Assembly: GCA_902623215.1 (NCBI GenBank)
Contig: CACNSS010000002.1
Coordinates: 1 to 64,000 of the forward strand
Length of the DNA: 64,000 nucleotides
Source: an uncultured Pelagibacteraceae bacterium
GTDB lineage: Bacteria > Pseudomonadota > Alphaproteobacteria > Pelagibacterales > Pelagibacteraceae
Reading direction: 5' to 3'
The notes beneath the pieces were generated by a model. The model was not told the DNA's origin and ran no database searches. It saw only the letters and a program-made list of their open reading frames with translations. Shown here one piece after another: positions 52,438 to 63,176 of this stretch. The translations under genes and the position numbers were made by a program. Each line of letters begins with the position of its first letter. The stretch's first letter is position 1.

Positions 52438-53031
52438 CTAATTTTTTTGAATTCTTAAGTTATCGACAAGTAATATACTTGCGATTACATTTTCTACGTC
52501 TAAAATTTCATTTGCTTCTTTAATTACTGCATCCTTTTCATCTTTTGTCGTTGCTATACCATAGATATAAATTTTTTTCTTATACGTATCTATTTGGTAA
52601 TTGGTAGCCTTTATTATATCATTAAATATCAATGCTGTTCTTAATTGTGAAGTAATGAGTAAATCTTTTGCAGATTGTTTAAAATTAAAATCTTCTTTAA
52701 TTTTTAAATCATTTTTTACAGATCTCACTCCTTGAGTTTCCCATGCAAGCTTTGTTAATTTAAGTTTTTCCTCTGGATCTTCAACTTTACCAGTTATAAA
52801 TATTCTACCATCTATAACCTTTGTTTTAACAGACAAAAAATAATTTTTGTCTAATAGTAAAATTCTCGCACTTAAATTTTTCTGCATTATTGAGTCATCA
52901 ATTTGTGTTCCAAGAGATCTTGGGTCTATTGCTACGCTAACTCCAGTTCCAAATATTCCAGTCGACGATACTCCAACACATCCACTAAAAACAAGTCCAA
53001 TCAAAAAAATTAATACAATTTTAGCTTTCAT
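52438..53031 (-). CDS. BON-domain lipoprotein, DolP/YraP-like
   Basis: Lipobox LVFSGC; two BON repeats; neighbours rsmI and LpoA-like gene as in the dolP locus. Confidence 0.8.
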   Translation of the reverse strand: MKAKIVLIFLIGLVFSGCVGVSSTGIFGTGVSVAIDPRSLGTQIDDSIMQKNLSARILLLDKNYFLSVKTKVIDGRIFITGKVEDPEEKLKLTKLAWETQGVRSVKNDLKIKEDFNFKQSAKDLLITSQLRTALIFNDIIKATNYQIDTYKKKIYIYGIATTKDEKDAVIKEANEILDVENVIASILLVDNLRIQKN

Positions 53032-53881
53032 TCTTAATATCAACACAATACTTATAAATTATTTTTTTTGAAATTGGATTATTTTGATAGATAAGGTTAG
53101 TGATTTCTTTTATGCTAAGTTTATTAATCATCTTTTTAATTGTTCTTTTATCTGATTCACTCAATTCATGCGATTTTTTTTTGTTTAATTTCTCTGAAAT
53201 TACAATTGTTAATTCACCCCTTAAATTTTTCTCAAAAAGTTTTAATTCATCAATATCTAGTCTAATAAATTCCTCATATAATTTTGACATTTCTCTACAA
53301 ATTAAAATTTTCCTACCAGAAAATTCCTTTTTTAAATAAGGTATTATCTTGTTAATTTTTTTTGCCGAAATGAAAAAAATTATAGAACTATCTAATTTTT
53401 TTGTAGTCTCTATGATCTTTAATATTTCACGATTTTTTTCTGGAAAAAAACCGTAGAAAAAAAATTTATCTGAAAACCCACTCACCGACAATGCTGTTGT
53501 AACTGCAGATGGACCTGGTAACGGAATAATTTCAATCTCATTTTTCACGCATTCCTTTACCAATAAGCTTCCTGGGTCTGAGATGTTTGGTGTTCCAGCA
53601 TCTGAGATCATCGAAACTGTTGAGCCTTTTTTCAATATTTTGATAATTTTTGGTAAATTTTTTCTTTCATTAAACTTATGATTTGTAATTAATTCTGCAT
53701 CAATCTTATATTTATTTAATAAATTTTTGGAAACTCTAGTGTCTTCACATAATATAAAATCAGATTTTTTTAAGGTTTCTAAGGCTCTAAAAGTTATATC
53801 GTTTAAATTACCTATTGGGGTTGGTACTAAATATAAGCCTTTTTTAAATTCTTTGTTAGTTGTTTTAGAATTTACAATCAT
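53021..53881 (-). CDS. rsmI: 16S rRNA (cytidine-2'-O)-methyltransferase
   Basis: GLYLVPTPIGNLNDITFRALE, SDAGTPNISDPG, LPGPSA. Confidence 0.96.
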   Translation of the reverse strand: MIVNSKTTNKEFKKGLYLVPTPIGNLNDITFRALETLKKSDFILCEDTRVSKNLLNKYKIDAELITNHKFNERKNLPKIIKILKKGSTVSMISDAGTPNISDPGSLLVKECVKNEIEIIPLPGPSAVTTALSVSGFSDKFFFYGFFPEKNREILKIIETTKKLDSSIIFFISAKKINKIIPYLKKEFSGRKILICREMSKLYEEFIRLDIDELKLFEKNLRGELTIVISEKLNKKKSHELSESDKRTIKKMINKLSIKEITNLIYQNNPISKKIIYKYCVDIKNES

Positions 53882-53911
53882 ATTTATGTATAAATAATAT
53901 AATATCATTAA

Positions 53912-55072
53912 ATGTTTAAAATTTTTAAAATAATTTTAATTAGTCTGACTATTGCTTTATTCATTTCAAAATTTGGGCACTCCAACGAAGAAAAAATCAA
54001 GATAGGTTTATTGGTTCCAATGTCAGGTGAAAAAAATAAGTTAGGGCAATCAATTATCAAGTCCACAAGATTGGCCCTTAAAGATATTGGCACTAATAAA
54101 ATAGAAATATACCCAAAAGACACTGGTTCAAGTCCTGCTAAAACACTTCAATCAGCTCTTGAGCTAAAAAGGTTAGGTATTAGAATTATAATAGGACCAG
54201 TTTTTTTTGAAAATCTTGAGTATCTAAATGAGATGGATGATATTATTTTTTTATCACTTACTAATAAAACAGAAGGTATACCCAGTAACGTTATAAGTAG
54301 TGGAGTAAATTCTGTTTCACAGTTAAATGCAATTAAAAAATTTGCAGAGCTTAATGAATTAAAAAAAACAATTTTATTAACTCCTGACCTTAATTATAAA
54401 AATGAAATTAAAAGGGCAATAGGAAAATCAAAATTAAAAATATCAAAGCATTATATTTATGATATTGAACCTACAAAACTTACACAACAAATTGAAGAAA
54501 TTACAAATTATAAAACGAGAAAACAAAATTTAGATGATGAGATAAAAAGAGTTGAATTATCTAATATAGATGAAGAAATAAAAAAAAGAAAAATAGAAAA
54601 ATTAAGTAAAAAATATACCATTGGAAATGTGAATTTCGATTCTTTAATTATCTCTGATTTTGACGAAAGTTTAAAAAGTGTAATTACTTCATTCTTATAT
54701 ACTGATGTGTCTCCACAGGAAAAATATTTTATTACATTAAATCAGTGGTTTGACAAAAGTTTACTCTCTGAAAAAAATATTCAACCCCTATATTATCCTT
54801 CAATCAATAAAAAAAATTTTGATAACTTTTCGATGAAATTCCTAGAATTTTATAATGAAAAACCTAATCATTTATCACTACTTAGTTATGATCTTATTGG
54901 ACTAATTTATTACTTGTCTTTAAAGGCTAACTTGTCTGATGCCAAGCTAATTTTTAAAAAACAAAATTCTTTTAAAGGTAAAATTGGAATTTTTGATATC
55001 AAAGATAACAAGATAAATCATAGATTAAATTTTTATTTAATCCAAGACGGATCTCTTAAAGAAATTTTTTAA
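53912..55072 (+). CDS. Periplasmic binding-like protein, penicillin-binding-protein-activator (LpoA C-domain) type
   Basis: IGLLVPMSGEKNKLGQSI; gene neighbourhood with rsmI. Confidence 0.75.
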   Translation: MFKIFKIILISLTIALFISKFGHSNEEKIKIGLLVPMSGEKNKLGQSIIKSTRLALKDIGTNKIEIYPKDTGSSPAKTLQSALELKRLGIRIIIGPVFFENLEYLNEMDDIIFLSLTNKTEGIPSNVISSGVNSVSQLNAIKKFAELNELKKTILLTPDLNYKNEIKRAIGKSKLKISKHYIYDIEPTKLTQQIEEITNYKTRKQNLDDEIKRVELSNIDEEIKKRKIEKLSKKYTIGNVNFDSLIISDFDESLKSVITSFLYTDVSPQEKYFITLNQWFDKSLLSEKNIQPLYYPSINKKNFDNFSMKFLEFYNEKPNHLSLLSYDLIGLIYYLSLKANLSDAKLIFKKQNSFKGKIGIFDIKDNKINHRLNFYLIQDGSLKEIF

Positions 55073-55654
55073 TTTTTTAAAGGCTTTGGAACGATGATCC
55101 ATTTTATATTTTTTAGAAAAAGGTATTTGACCAAAGGTTTTCTTCTCATTTTTTGGAATGAATATTGGATCATAACCAAAACCATTTCTTCCCTTAGCTT
55201 TACAAGCAATACTTCCCTCTACTTTGCCTATGACGCATACTAAATTTTTGTTTAGATAACTTATTGAGAGAGCACAAATGAACCTTGCACTAATCTTTTT
55301 TTTTTTCCAATTTTTATCTTTCTTGTTTAATTCCTTGAAAACTTTTTTTATTGCAATTTTAAAATCTTTATTTTTTCCAGCCCATCTAGCAGAATAAATG
55401 CCTGGTTTTTTGTCTAAAATATCAATCTCAAGACCAGAGTCATCCGCTATACAAACTAAATTTGTTTTTTTGGAAAAATACTTTGACTTTATAATTGAAT
55501 TTTCCTTAAAAGTTTTGCCATTTTCCTTAGGACTTTTAAGCTTAAAATCCTTTGTTGAAAAAGTCTTTATATAATATGGAAGTAAATTCTTAATTTCCCT
55601 TAATTTTCCTTTATTATTGCTACCGATCAATAATTCTTTTATTTTTTTATTCAC
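55037..55654 (-). CDS. rdgB: Non-canonical purine NTP pyrophosphatase
   Basis: GSNNKGKLREI, ADDSGLEID, PGIYSARWAG, GFGYDPIFIP. Confidence 0.95.
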   Translation of the reverse strand: MNKKIKELLIGSNNKGKLREIKNLLPYYIKTFSTKDFKLKSPKENGKTFKENSIIKSKYFSKKTNLVCIADDSGLEIDILDKKPGIYSARWAGKNKDFKIAIKKVFKELNKKDKNWKKKKISARFICALSISYLNKNLVCVIGKVEGSIACKAKGRNGFGYDPIFIPKNEKKTFGQIPFSKKYKMDHRSKAFKKLKNFFKRSVLD

Positions 55655-55692
55655 ATCTAGAAATTTAAAATTTACTTACCATATATCTCCAT

Positions 55693-56325
55693 ATGGAAAA
55701 AGAAGAAAACAAAACTACCATCGACAATCAAGAGATAAAAGAACAATTGGATGATAATAAGACTGATCAACCAGAAGATAAAGAAATTAAAAAAGAGAAA
55801 GATAAAGAGGAAAAATCACCAGAAGAAAAAATTACTGAGCTTGAGGATAAGCTAGCGAGAACTTTTGCAGAAATGGAAAATCAAAGAAGAAGGTTCGAAA
55901 AAGAAAAGATAGATGCTTTTGAGTATGGAGGTTATTCTTTTGCGAAAGAAGCATTGAACTTGATCGATAATTTAGAAAGATCAAAAAATATTTTGGAAAA
56001 TGATGAAAAATTAAAAAATACTGAAGCTTTAAAGAAAACTTTGGATCATTTTGATATAATATATAAGGATATAATCTCTATTTTTAGCAAAAATAATATT
56101 ACACCCATAGAAAGTATAAATAAAAAACTTGATCCAAATCTTCATCAAGCAATGATGGAAATAGAGGATGACAACAAAGAGCCCGGAACAATTATACAGG
56201 AAATACAAAAAGGATTTATGTTGAAGGATCGACTGTTAAGACCCTCCTTGGTTGGTGTTGCAAAAAAAACAACCTTAAAAAACGAAAAAAATGAAGAAAA
56301 TAAACAAAATTTAGAGGACAAATAA
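55693..56325 (+). CDS. grpE: Nucleotide exchange factor GrpE
   Basis: FAEMENQRRRFEKEK, LDPNLHQAMMEIED; upstream of dnaK. Confidence 0.94.
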   Translation: MEKEENKTTIDNQEIKEQLDDNKTDQPEDKEIKKEKDKEEKSPEEKITELEDKLARTFAEMENQRRRFEKEKIDAFEYGGYSFAKEALNLIDNLERSKNILENDEKLKNTEALKKTLDHFDIIYKDIISIFSKNNITPIESINKKLDPNLHQAMMEIEDDNKEPGTIIQEIQKGFMLKDRLLRPSLVGVAKKTTLKNEKNEENKQNLEDK

Positions 56326-56385
56326 TGTTTTATACAACTTGTAGATTTAAAATTAACACTTATATGAGTTTTGGAGAATTTAATT

Positions 56386-58314
56386 ATGAGTAAAATTATA
56401 GGAATTGACCTTGGTACGACCAACTCATGCGTTGCGATTATGGAAGGTAGCCAAGCTAAAGTTTTAGAAAATACAGAAGGGGCGAGAACCACACCTTCGG
56501 TTGTAGCTTTTACTGATGAAAATGAAAAATTAATCGGTCAACCAGCTAAAAGACAAGCAGTAACCAATCCTGAAAATACAATATTTGCAGTAAAAAGGCT
56601 AATCGGAAGAAATTTTGAAGATCCAACTGTAAAAAAAGATGTTGAGACTGCACCTTTTAAAATTATTAATTCCGAAAAAGGTGATGCGTGGATAGAAGCA
56701 AAAGGGCAGAAGTATTCACCATCTCAAATATCAGCGTTTATTTTACAAAAGATGAAAGAAACTGCTGAAAAATATTTAGGGCAAGCGGTTACTAAAGCTG
56801 TTATTACGGTCCCAGCTTACTTTAATGATGCACAAAGACAAGCTACAAAAGATGCTGGTAAAATTGCAGGGTTAGAAGTTTTAAGAATTATTAATGAACC
56901 AACTGCTGCTTCATTAGCTTATGGTTTAGACAAAAAACAAAATAAAAAGATTGCCGTTTATGATCTGGGTGGTGGAACATTTGATGTTTCAATACTTGAG
57001 CTTGGAGATGGTGTCTTTGAGGTAAAATCTACAAACGGTGATACCTTTTTAGGTGGGGAGGATTTTGATAATACAATTGTTGAATATTTGATTAATGAAT
57101 TTAAAAAAGACAACGGTATCGATCTGAAATCGGATAAACTTGCATTACAAAGATTAAAAGAAGCGGCTGAAAAAGCAAAGATTGAACTTTCATCTGCTGA
57201 ACAAACAGACATAAATTTGCCTTTTATAACAGCGGATAAAACTGGACCAAAACATATTAACCTCAAAATGACAAGAGCAAAGCTAGAAGCTTTAGTTGAG
57301 GATTTAATAGCCAAAACAATGCCTCCATGCAAAACAGCTTTAAAAGACGCGGGTATATCTGCCAATGAAATTGACGAAGTTGTCATGGTTGGTGGTATGA
57401 CTAGGATGCCAAAAGTTATTGAGGAAGTTAAAAACTTTTTTGGTAAAGATCCAAATAAAAGTGTTAATCCTGATGAAGTAGTAGCTATGGGTGCTGCTAT
57501 TCAGGCTGGTGTATTGCAAGGGGATGTTAAAGATGTTCTTTTATTAGATGTAACGCCTCTATCATTGGGTATTGAGACATTGGGCGGAGTTTCTACAAAG
57601 CTAATAGATAAAAATACTACAATTCCAACAAAGAAAAGTCAGGTTTTTTCAACTGCTGAAGATAACCAACCTGCTGTCTCTATCAGGGTTCTTCAGGGTG
57701 AGAGAGAAATGGCGACAGATAATAAGTTACTAGGTAATTTTGAATTAGTTGGTATTGCTCCAGCACCAAGGGGTGTACCTCAAATTGAGGTAACATTTGA
57801 TATTGACGCTAATGGAATTGTAAATGTTTCTGCAAAAGACAAAGGAACTGGTAAAGAACAAAAGATTCAAATTCAGGCCTCAGGAGGATTAAGTGAGGCA
57901 GAAATAGAAAAAATGGTTAAAGAAGCTGAAGCAAATAAAGAAGCTGACAAAAAGAAAAGAGAGTCAGTAGATGTAAGAAATCAGGCAGATACTTTAATTC
58001 ACTCGACTGAGAAAAATTTAAAAGAACATGGCTCAAAAATATCTGATGCTGATAAAAAAGCTATCGAGGATTCTTCAGCAGCTTTAAAAGAAACTTTAAA
58101 AAGTGAAAATACAGAAGAAATTAAGAAAAAAACTGAAGCTTTAGTGCAGGCCTCTATGAAGCTTGGAGAAGCTATCTATAAGTCACAACAAAATGCTAAA
58201 CCAGATTCTAATAAAGATGATGGCAAAGACGATGATAAAGAAAAAAAAGACGATAATGTTGTTGATGCGGATTTTGAAGAAGTAAAAGACGAGAATAAAG
58301 AAAAAAGCGCTTAA
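56386..58314 (+). CDS. dnaK: Chaperone DnaK
   Basis: [21 protein letters not shown]. Confidence 0.99.
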   Translation: MSKIIGIDLGTTNSCVAIMEGSQAKVLENTEGARTTPSVVAFTDENEKLIGQPAKRQAVTNPENTIFAVKRLIGRNFEDPTVKKDVETAPFKIINSEKGDAWIEAKGQKYSPSQISAFILQKMKETAEKYLGQAVTKAVITVPAYFNDAQRQATKDAGKIAGLEVLRIINEPTAASLAYGLDKKQNKKIAVYDLGGGTFDVSILELGDGVFEVKSTNGDTFLGGEDFDNTIVEYLINEFKKDNGIDLKSDKLALQRLKEAAEKAKIELSSAEQTDINLPFITADKTGPKHINLKMTRAKLEALVEDLIAKTMPPCKTALKDAGISANEIDEVVMVGGMTRMPKVIEEVKNFFGKDPNKSVNPDEVVAMGAAIQAGVLQGDVKDVLLLDVTPLSLGIETLGGVSTKLIDKNTTIPTKKSQVFSTAEDNQPAVSIRVLQGEREMATDNKLLGNFELVGIAPAPRGVPQIEVTFDIDANGIVNVSAKDKGTGKEQKIQIQASGGLSEAEIEKMVKEAEANKEADKKKRESVDVRNQADTLIHSTEKNLKEHGSKISDADKKAIEDSSAALKETLKSENTEEIKKKTEALVQASMKLGEAIYKSQQNAKPDSNKDDGKDDDKEKKDDNVVDADFEEVKDENKEKSA

Positions 58315-58341
58315 CTGACATCTATTTGTCCGAGTTAATAA

Positions 58342-59475
58342 ATGGCTAAAAGAGATTATTATGATGTTCTGGGCGTTAACAAAAGTGCTTCACCTGAAGA
58401 ATTAAAATCTGCTTATAGAAAACTCGCTGTAAAATATCATCCTGACAAAAACCCTGGGGACAAGAACGCAGAAGATAAATTTAAGGAGGCTAGTGAAGCT
58501 TATGGCGTTTTGTCAGATAAATCAAAAAAAGAAAATTATGACAACTTCGGTCATGCTGCTTTTGAGAATGGTGGTGGAGGAAGAGGTGGCTTTGGCGGCT
58601 TTGGAGGTTTTAGTGGCGCTGACTTTTCAGACATATTCGAAGATTTCTTTGGTGATTTTGGTGGTGGAAGAAGAAGTTCAAGAAGAAGCTCAAACAATAG
58701 AGGCTCAGATTTAAGATATGATTTATCTATAACTCTTGAAGAGGCTTACACTGGTAAGAAACAAAATATTCAATTTTCATCATCAGAAAAATGTACTTCG
58801 TGTAAGGGTAGTGGGTCTAAAGCAGGATACAGTCCTGATAGATGTACTTATTGTGGAGGAAATGGTCGTGTTAGAACAAACCAAGGATTTTTTACTGTTC
58901 AACAAACTTGCCCTCAATGTGCAGGCAGTGGTGAGGAAATAACTAACCCATGCAATGATTGTAATGGGCAGGGAAACAAACAAACCTCAAAAAAATTATC
59001 AGTAACGATTCCTAAAGGTGTCGATGATGGCACAAGAATAAGACTTGCTGGCAAAGGTGAGGCGGGAACAAGAGGTGGAACAACTGGTGACTTATACATA
59101 TTTGTTAATGTAAAATCTCACGAACTTTTCAAAAGATCTGAAGTTAATTTGTTTTTTGAATTTCCAATTTCTATTGCTGATGCTGCTCTTGGAACAACGA
59201 TTGAGATCCCAACTATTGATGGAAAAAAAGCTAAAATAAAAATACCTGATGGAACACAAAATGGTAAACAATTTCGATTAAAAGGTAAAGGAATGCCTTT
59301 CATGCGTAGAGGAGATTTTGGTGACCTGTACGTACAAGTTAAAACAGAAGTTCCCATTTCTCTCAATAAAGAACAAAAAGAATTGTTAGAAAAGTTTAGA
59401 AAAATTGAAAATGAGAGATCTAATCCAAGTATCAAAAAGTTTTTTCAAAAAGCTAAGGAATTTTGGAACAATTAA
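58342..59475 (+). CDS. dnaJ: Chaperone DnaJ
   Basis: J-domain HPD, G/F region, four CxxCxGxG repeats. Confidence 0.98.
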   Translation: MAKRDYYDVLGVNKSASPEELKSAYRKLAVKYHPDKNPGDKNAEDKFKEASEAYGVLSDKSKKENYDNFGHAAFENGGGGRGGFGGFGGFSGADFSDIFEDFFGDFGGGRRSSRRSSNNRGSDLRYDLSITLEEAYTGKKQNIQFSSSEKCTSCKGSGSKAGYSPDRCTYCGGNGRVRTNQGFFTVQQTCPQCAGSGEEITNPCNDCNGQGNKQTSKKLSVTIPKGVDDGTRIRLAGKGEAGTRGGTTGDLYIFVNVKSHELFKRSEVNLFFEFPISIADAALGTTIEIPTIDGKKAKIKIPDGTQNGKQFRLKGKGMPFMRRGDFGDLYVQVKTEVPISLNKEQKELLEKFRKIENERSNPSIKKFFQKAKEFWNN

Positions 59476-59478
59476 AAA

Positions 59479-59649
59479 ATGGATTTAGAAGAAATTATAC
59501 CCGCAATCGCTTTGATTGCCATACTGATACTGATACTACCTGAATTTATAAGCACTAACATAAAAAAAAATCGATTAATTAAAAATCTCTCTATTTGGGG
59601 TATTATTGTTTTATTACTTGTGGTACTTCTATATTTTGTCTTCAAATGA
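59479..59649 (+). CDS. 56-aa two-TM membrane protein
   Basis: Manual translation MDLEEIIPAIALIAILILILPEFISTNIKKNRLIKNLSIWGIIVLLLVVLLYFVFK; 3 nt after dnaJ stop, ATGA overlap with dapB. Confidence 0.7.
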   Translation: MDLEEIIPAIALIAILILILPEFISTNIKKNRLIKNLSIWGIIVLLLVVLLYFVFK

Positions 59650-60422
59650 AAAAGATTAATTTAGCTGTAACTGGGTGTTTGGGAAGAATGGGGCAACAGA
59701 TAATTAAATCTGTCAAATCAAATAAAAAATTTAAGTTAGTAGCTGTAACCGAAAATAAAAAAACTCATAAAAAGCTTCAAGGTTTAAACATATCAAAAAA
59801 TAATTTAGAAGTTTTTAAGAAAACAAATCTAATTATAGATTTTACAATCCCAAAATGTACGATGGAAATATTAAAAATTGCTTTGAAATTGAAGAAGAGA
59901 GTAGTTATTGGTACTACTGGTTTTACAGTAAAAGAGGAAAGTTTAATTAAAAAATACTCAAAAAAAATACCAATTTTAAAAGCAGGAAATATGAGCTTAG
60001 GTATTAATCTGCTGATGTACCTAACAGAAATAACTTCGAAATCGCTAGGAGATAATTTTCAAAGTAAAGTATTTGAAGTACATCATAAACACAAAAAAGA
60101 TTATCCTTCAGGAACTGCTTTAATGCTTGGAAAAGGAATTGCAGATGGAAAAAATAAAAATTTATATAACTTAATTGGAAAAAAATACCTAAACAAAAAA
60201 ACTTTCCCATATGGAAAAAAAATCAATTTCAATTCAATTAGAAAAGGTGAGATAATAGGTGAACATGAAGTTAAATTTTCAAGCGGAAAAGAAATAGTGA
60301 CATTAAATCACGAGGCTTTCGATAGAGCTTTATATTCTGAGGGTGCATTGTCTGCTGGTGAATGGTTAATGACCAAAAAACCAGGTCTTTATTCAATGCG
60401 AGATCTTATGAATTTCAAGTAA
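59646..60422 (+). CDS. dapB: 4-hydroxy-tetrahydrodipicolinate reductase
   Basis: LAVTGCLGRMGQQI, VFEVHHKHKKDYPSGTA; start at internal Met. Confidence 0.96.
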   Translation: MKKINLAVTGCLGRMGQQIIKSVKSNKKFKLVAVTENKKTHKKLQGLNISKNNLEVFKKTNLIIDFTIPKCTMEILKIALKLKKRVVIGTTGFTVKEESLIKKYSKKIPILKAGNMSLGINLLMYLTEITSKSLGDNFQSKVFEVHHKHKKDYPSGTALMLGKGIADGKNKNLYNLIGKKYLNKKTFPYGKKINFNSIRKGEIIGEHEVKFSSGKEIVTLNHEAFDRALYSEGALSAGEWLMTKKPGLYSMRDLMNFK

Positions 60423-61075
60423 TGACTGAAATTCAGAGAGCAAAAATTATTTTAAAACATCTTAATAAAATATATCCAAATATTAGAGTTCCTCTAAAGA
60501 GTCGCAATATTTTTACATTATTAATCTCTGTTTTATTATCTGCACAATGTACTGATGTAAATGTTAATAATGTTACAAAAAATATATATCCTAAATATTA
60601 TAAACCACGTCACTTTTTAAAATTAGGAAGAAAAAAAATTGAAAAACTTATAAAAAAAATCGGTATTTTTAGAATAAAGGCAAAAAGTATATACAATCTT
60701 TGCCATATATTAGAAAAAAACTATAATGGCAAAGTTCCACAAACATTTGATGAATTAGAACAACTACCTGGAGTAGGTCATAAAACGGCTAGTGTAGTTA
60801 TGTCTCAAGGATTTGGTTTTCCAGCATTTCCTGTTGATACTCACATTCATAGATTAGCTCAAAGATGGGGATTAACTAACGGTAAGAACGTTGTGCAAAC
60901 CGAAAAAGATTTAAAAAGATTATTCCCAAAAAAATATTGGAATAAACTTCATCTACAAATTATTTATTACGGTAGAGAATATTGTAAAGCACGAGATTGT
61001 TATGGATTATCTTGTAAAATATGCACTAGTTGCTATCCTGGTAGAAAAAAACCAATCAAAACAAAAAAACCATAA
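60422..61075 (+). CDS. nth: Endonuclease III
   Basis: LLSAQCTDVNVN, LPGVGHKTASVV, C-x6-C-x2-C-x5-C Fe-S loop. Confidence 0.96.
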   Translation: MTEIQRAKIILKHLNKIYPNIRVPLKSRNIFTLLISVLLSAQCTDVNVNNVTKNIYPKYYKPRHFLKLGRKKIEKLIKKIGIFRIKAKSIYNLCHILEKNYNGKVPQTFDELEQLPGVGHKTASVVMSQGFGFPAFPVDTHIHRLAQRWGLTNGKNVVQTEKDLKRLFPKKYWNKLHLQIIYYGREYCKARDCYGLSCKICTSCYPGRKKPIKTKKP

Positions 61076-62005
61076 ATGAAAGTTTTAGGTATAGGAAATG
61101 CTATTGTAGATGTGATCTGTAAAGTAAATGATGATTTTTTAATAAAAAACAATCTTACTAAAGGACTAATGAAGCTAATATTTGATGAAACTGAATTTTC
61201 AAATTTGTTGTCTAATTTGAAAATTGAAAAAACAATTTCAGGGGGTTCTGTTGCAAACTCGATAGTGGGTTTATCACAATTAAAAAATAATGTTGGTTTT
61301 ATCGGTAAAATATCTGATGATGATTTTGGTGCAAGATATGAGGAAGGTTTAAAAAAAGAAAATGTAAATTTTCTTTATACAAAAAAAAAAGAAATTCTTC
61401 CTACAGGAACGTGTTTAATTTTGATTACTCCTGACTCAGAGAGAACTATGTGTACTTTTTTAGGCACCGCAGGAAAAATAAATAAGAACGATTTAGATAT
61501 TAACGCAATAAAACAGAGTGAATTAATCTTTCTAGAGGGTTATTTGTGGGATAAAGGAGAACCCAAAGAGGCTTTTGAAAAAGCTATCAATTTATCAAAT
61601 AAAACTGCGATGTCTTTATCTGATAAATTTTGTGTCGATAGACATAAAACAAATTTTTTAAACTTAGTGAAAAATGATCTAGATTTAGTTTTTGCAAATG
61701 AAGGTGAAATTACATCCTTAATTGATACTACAAATTTTGATGAAGTAATTTCCTTTTGTAAGGAAATAAAAAAACATTTAATCATAACCAGGGGCGAGAA
61801 AGGTGCAATCTCAATTTATAGAAACGAAGTAGCAGAAATCAGTGCCAAAAAAGATCTAAAGATTGTAGATCTTACAGGTGCAGGAGATTTATTTGCATCT
61901 GGTTACTTACATGGATATATTAACAATTTTTCCCAAAAAGAATGCTTAGTGAAGGCAACAGAAATGGCCTCTAAAATAATACAACAAATTGGGGCACGGA
62001 TTTAA
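61076..62005 (+). CDS. PfkB-family sugar/adenosine kinase
   Basis: GGSVANSIVGLSQL, DLTGAGDLFASGYL. Confidence 0.92.
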   Translation: MKVLGIGNAIVDVICKVNDDFLIKNNLTKGLMKLIFDETEFSNLLSNLKIEKTISGGSVANSIVGLSQLKNNVGFIGKISDDDFGARYEEGLKKENVNFLYTKKKEILPTGTCLILITPDSERTMCTFLGTAGKINKNDLDINAIKQSELIFLEGYLWDKGEPKEAFEKAINLSNKTAMSLSDKFCVDRHKTNFLNLVKNDLDLVFANEGEITSLIDTTNFDEVISFCKEIKKHLIITRGEKGAISIYRNEVAEISAKKDLKIVDLTGAGDLFASGYLHGYINNFSQKECLVKATEMASKIIQQIGARI

Positions 62006-62124
62006 ACTTTTTTCAATCTTTTAAAGCTTCCTTTGCCTTTTTTTGGTTTTATTACTCTTGGCTTAAATTTTTTAGTAAATAGTTCCTTAGCAAACTTATT
62101 TTTTTTTTGAAATTTGGTAACCAT
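62002..62124 (-). CDS. arfA: ArfA-like alternative ribosome-rescue factor, 40 aa
   Basis: Manual translation MVTKFQKKNKFAKELFTKKFKPRVIKPKKGKGSFKRLKKV; aligns with ArfA core 'LF..RVxKxKKGKGSYxRK'. Confidence 0.72.
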   Translation of the reverse strand: MVTKFQKKNKFAKELFTKKFKPRVIKPKKGKGSFKRLKKV

Positions 62125-62668
62125 TTTTCTTACTAATTATTAGATTATCATCAAAAAACTTCTCTTTAATCTTTTTTCTTAATCTATGAATATGAGTTTC
62201 TACTGTATGGGTTTCTAATTTAGATTGATATCCCCAAACTTTTTCTTGTAACTCATGTACTCTGGTCGGTAATTTATTTTTAGATAAAAAGATAATTGTA
62301 TCTATTTCTTTTTCTGTTAGTTTGAGTTTTTGATTTTCTAGAATCATCTCTCTAGAATTTATATTTATTATATATTCACCAACATTTATATTAGATTGTT
62401 TGATGAAATTTTTTTTTAAAAACTCAACATTTATTTTTTCTAAAAGTTTTGTGAGTTTGATTGGAGAATTATCAACTAAAATCAGATTAGGCAGATTTGA
62501 ATGTTTCTTATCAGATAAAACAAGAAAGTGATCATGGTCTTTAAATTGAGCATTTAAGATTTCTTTTTTTGTAAAACTAGTAATTTTAAAATTTAAATGT
62601 TCTTCTATCTCTTTAAAAATATCATAAAGTATGGGTAATTCAAAAATAAACAAAGTTTGATTATTCAT
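62096..62668 (-). CDS. OmpR-type winged-helix regulator with degenerate receiver-like domain
   Basis: LTEKEIDTIIFL, VWGYQSKLETHTVETHIHRLRKKI; start at internal Met. Confidence 0.82.
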   Translation of the reverse strand: MNNQTLFIFELPILYDIFKEIEEHLNFKITSFTKKEILNAQFKDHDHFLVLSDKKHSNLPNLILVDNSPIKLTKLLEKINVEFLKKNFIKQSNINVGEYIININSREMILENQKLKLTEKEIDTIIFLSKNKLPTRVHELQEKVWGYQSKLETHTVETHIHRLRKKIKEKFFDDNLIISKKNGYQISKKK

Positions 62669-62681
62669 ATATAAATACAAT

Positions 62682-63176
62682 ATGATAATTATTTTAAAAA
62701 ACAAACATTCTCTTAAAATTGATGATTTTAACTTTAAATGTTGTATTGGAAAAAATGGTCTGAGTAATAAAAAAAGAGAGGGTGATAAAAAAACTCCAAT
62801 AGGTATTTTCAACCTAGGAAATTTATATTATAGAAATGACAGATTAAAGAAACCTTTTACGAAATTAAATTGCATTAAGATCCATAAAAGAATGGGATGG
62901 TCAAATAACACAAAAGATAAAAAAAATTATAACAAATTAATCGATATTAAAAATCAAAAAAAATACGAGAAACTTTTTAGAAGAGATTATAAATATGATT
63001 TAATAATTCCAATTAAGTATAATTGGAAAAAAAATATTTTAAATAAAGGAAGTTGTATCTTTTTACATTTGACAAAGACATATAAACCAACAGCTGGGTG
63101 TATCGCATTAAAAAAAAAGGATTTTTTAATTATGTTAAAACTCATTAATAAGAAAACAAAAATTAAAATCTGTTAA
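62682..63176 (+). CDS. L,D-transpeptidase (YkuD) family protein
   Basis: KKTPIGIFNLGNLYYR and IFLHLTKTYKPTAGCIALKKKD. Confidence 0.85.
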   Translation: MIIILKNKHSLKIDDFNFKCCIGKNGLSNKKREGDKKTPIGIFNLGNLYYRNDRLKKPFTKLNCIKIHKRMGWSNNTKDKKNYNKLIDIKNQKKYEKLFRRDYKYDLIIPIKYNWKKNILNKGSCIFLHLTKTYKPTAGCIALKKKDFLIMLKLINKKTKIKIC

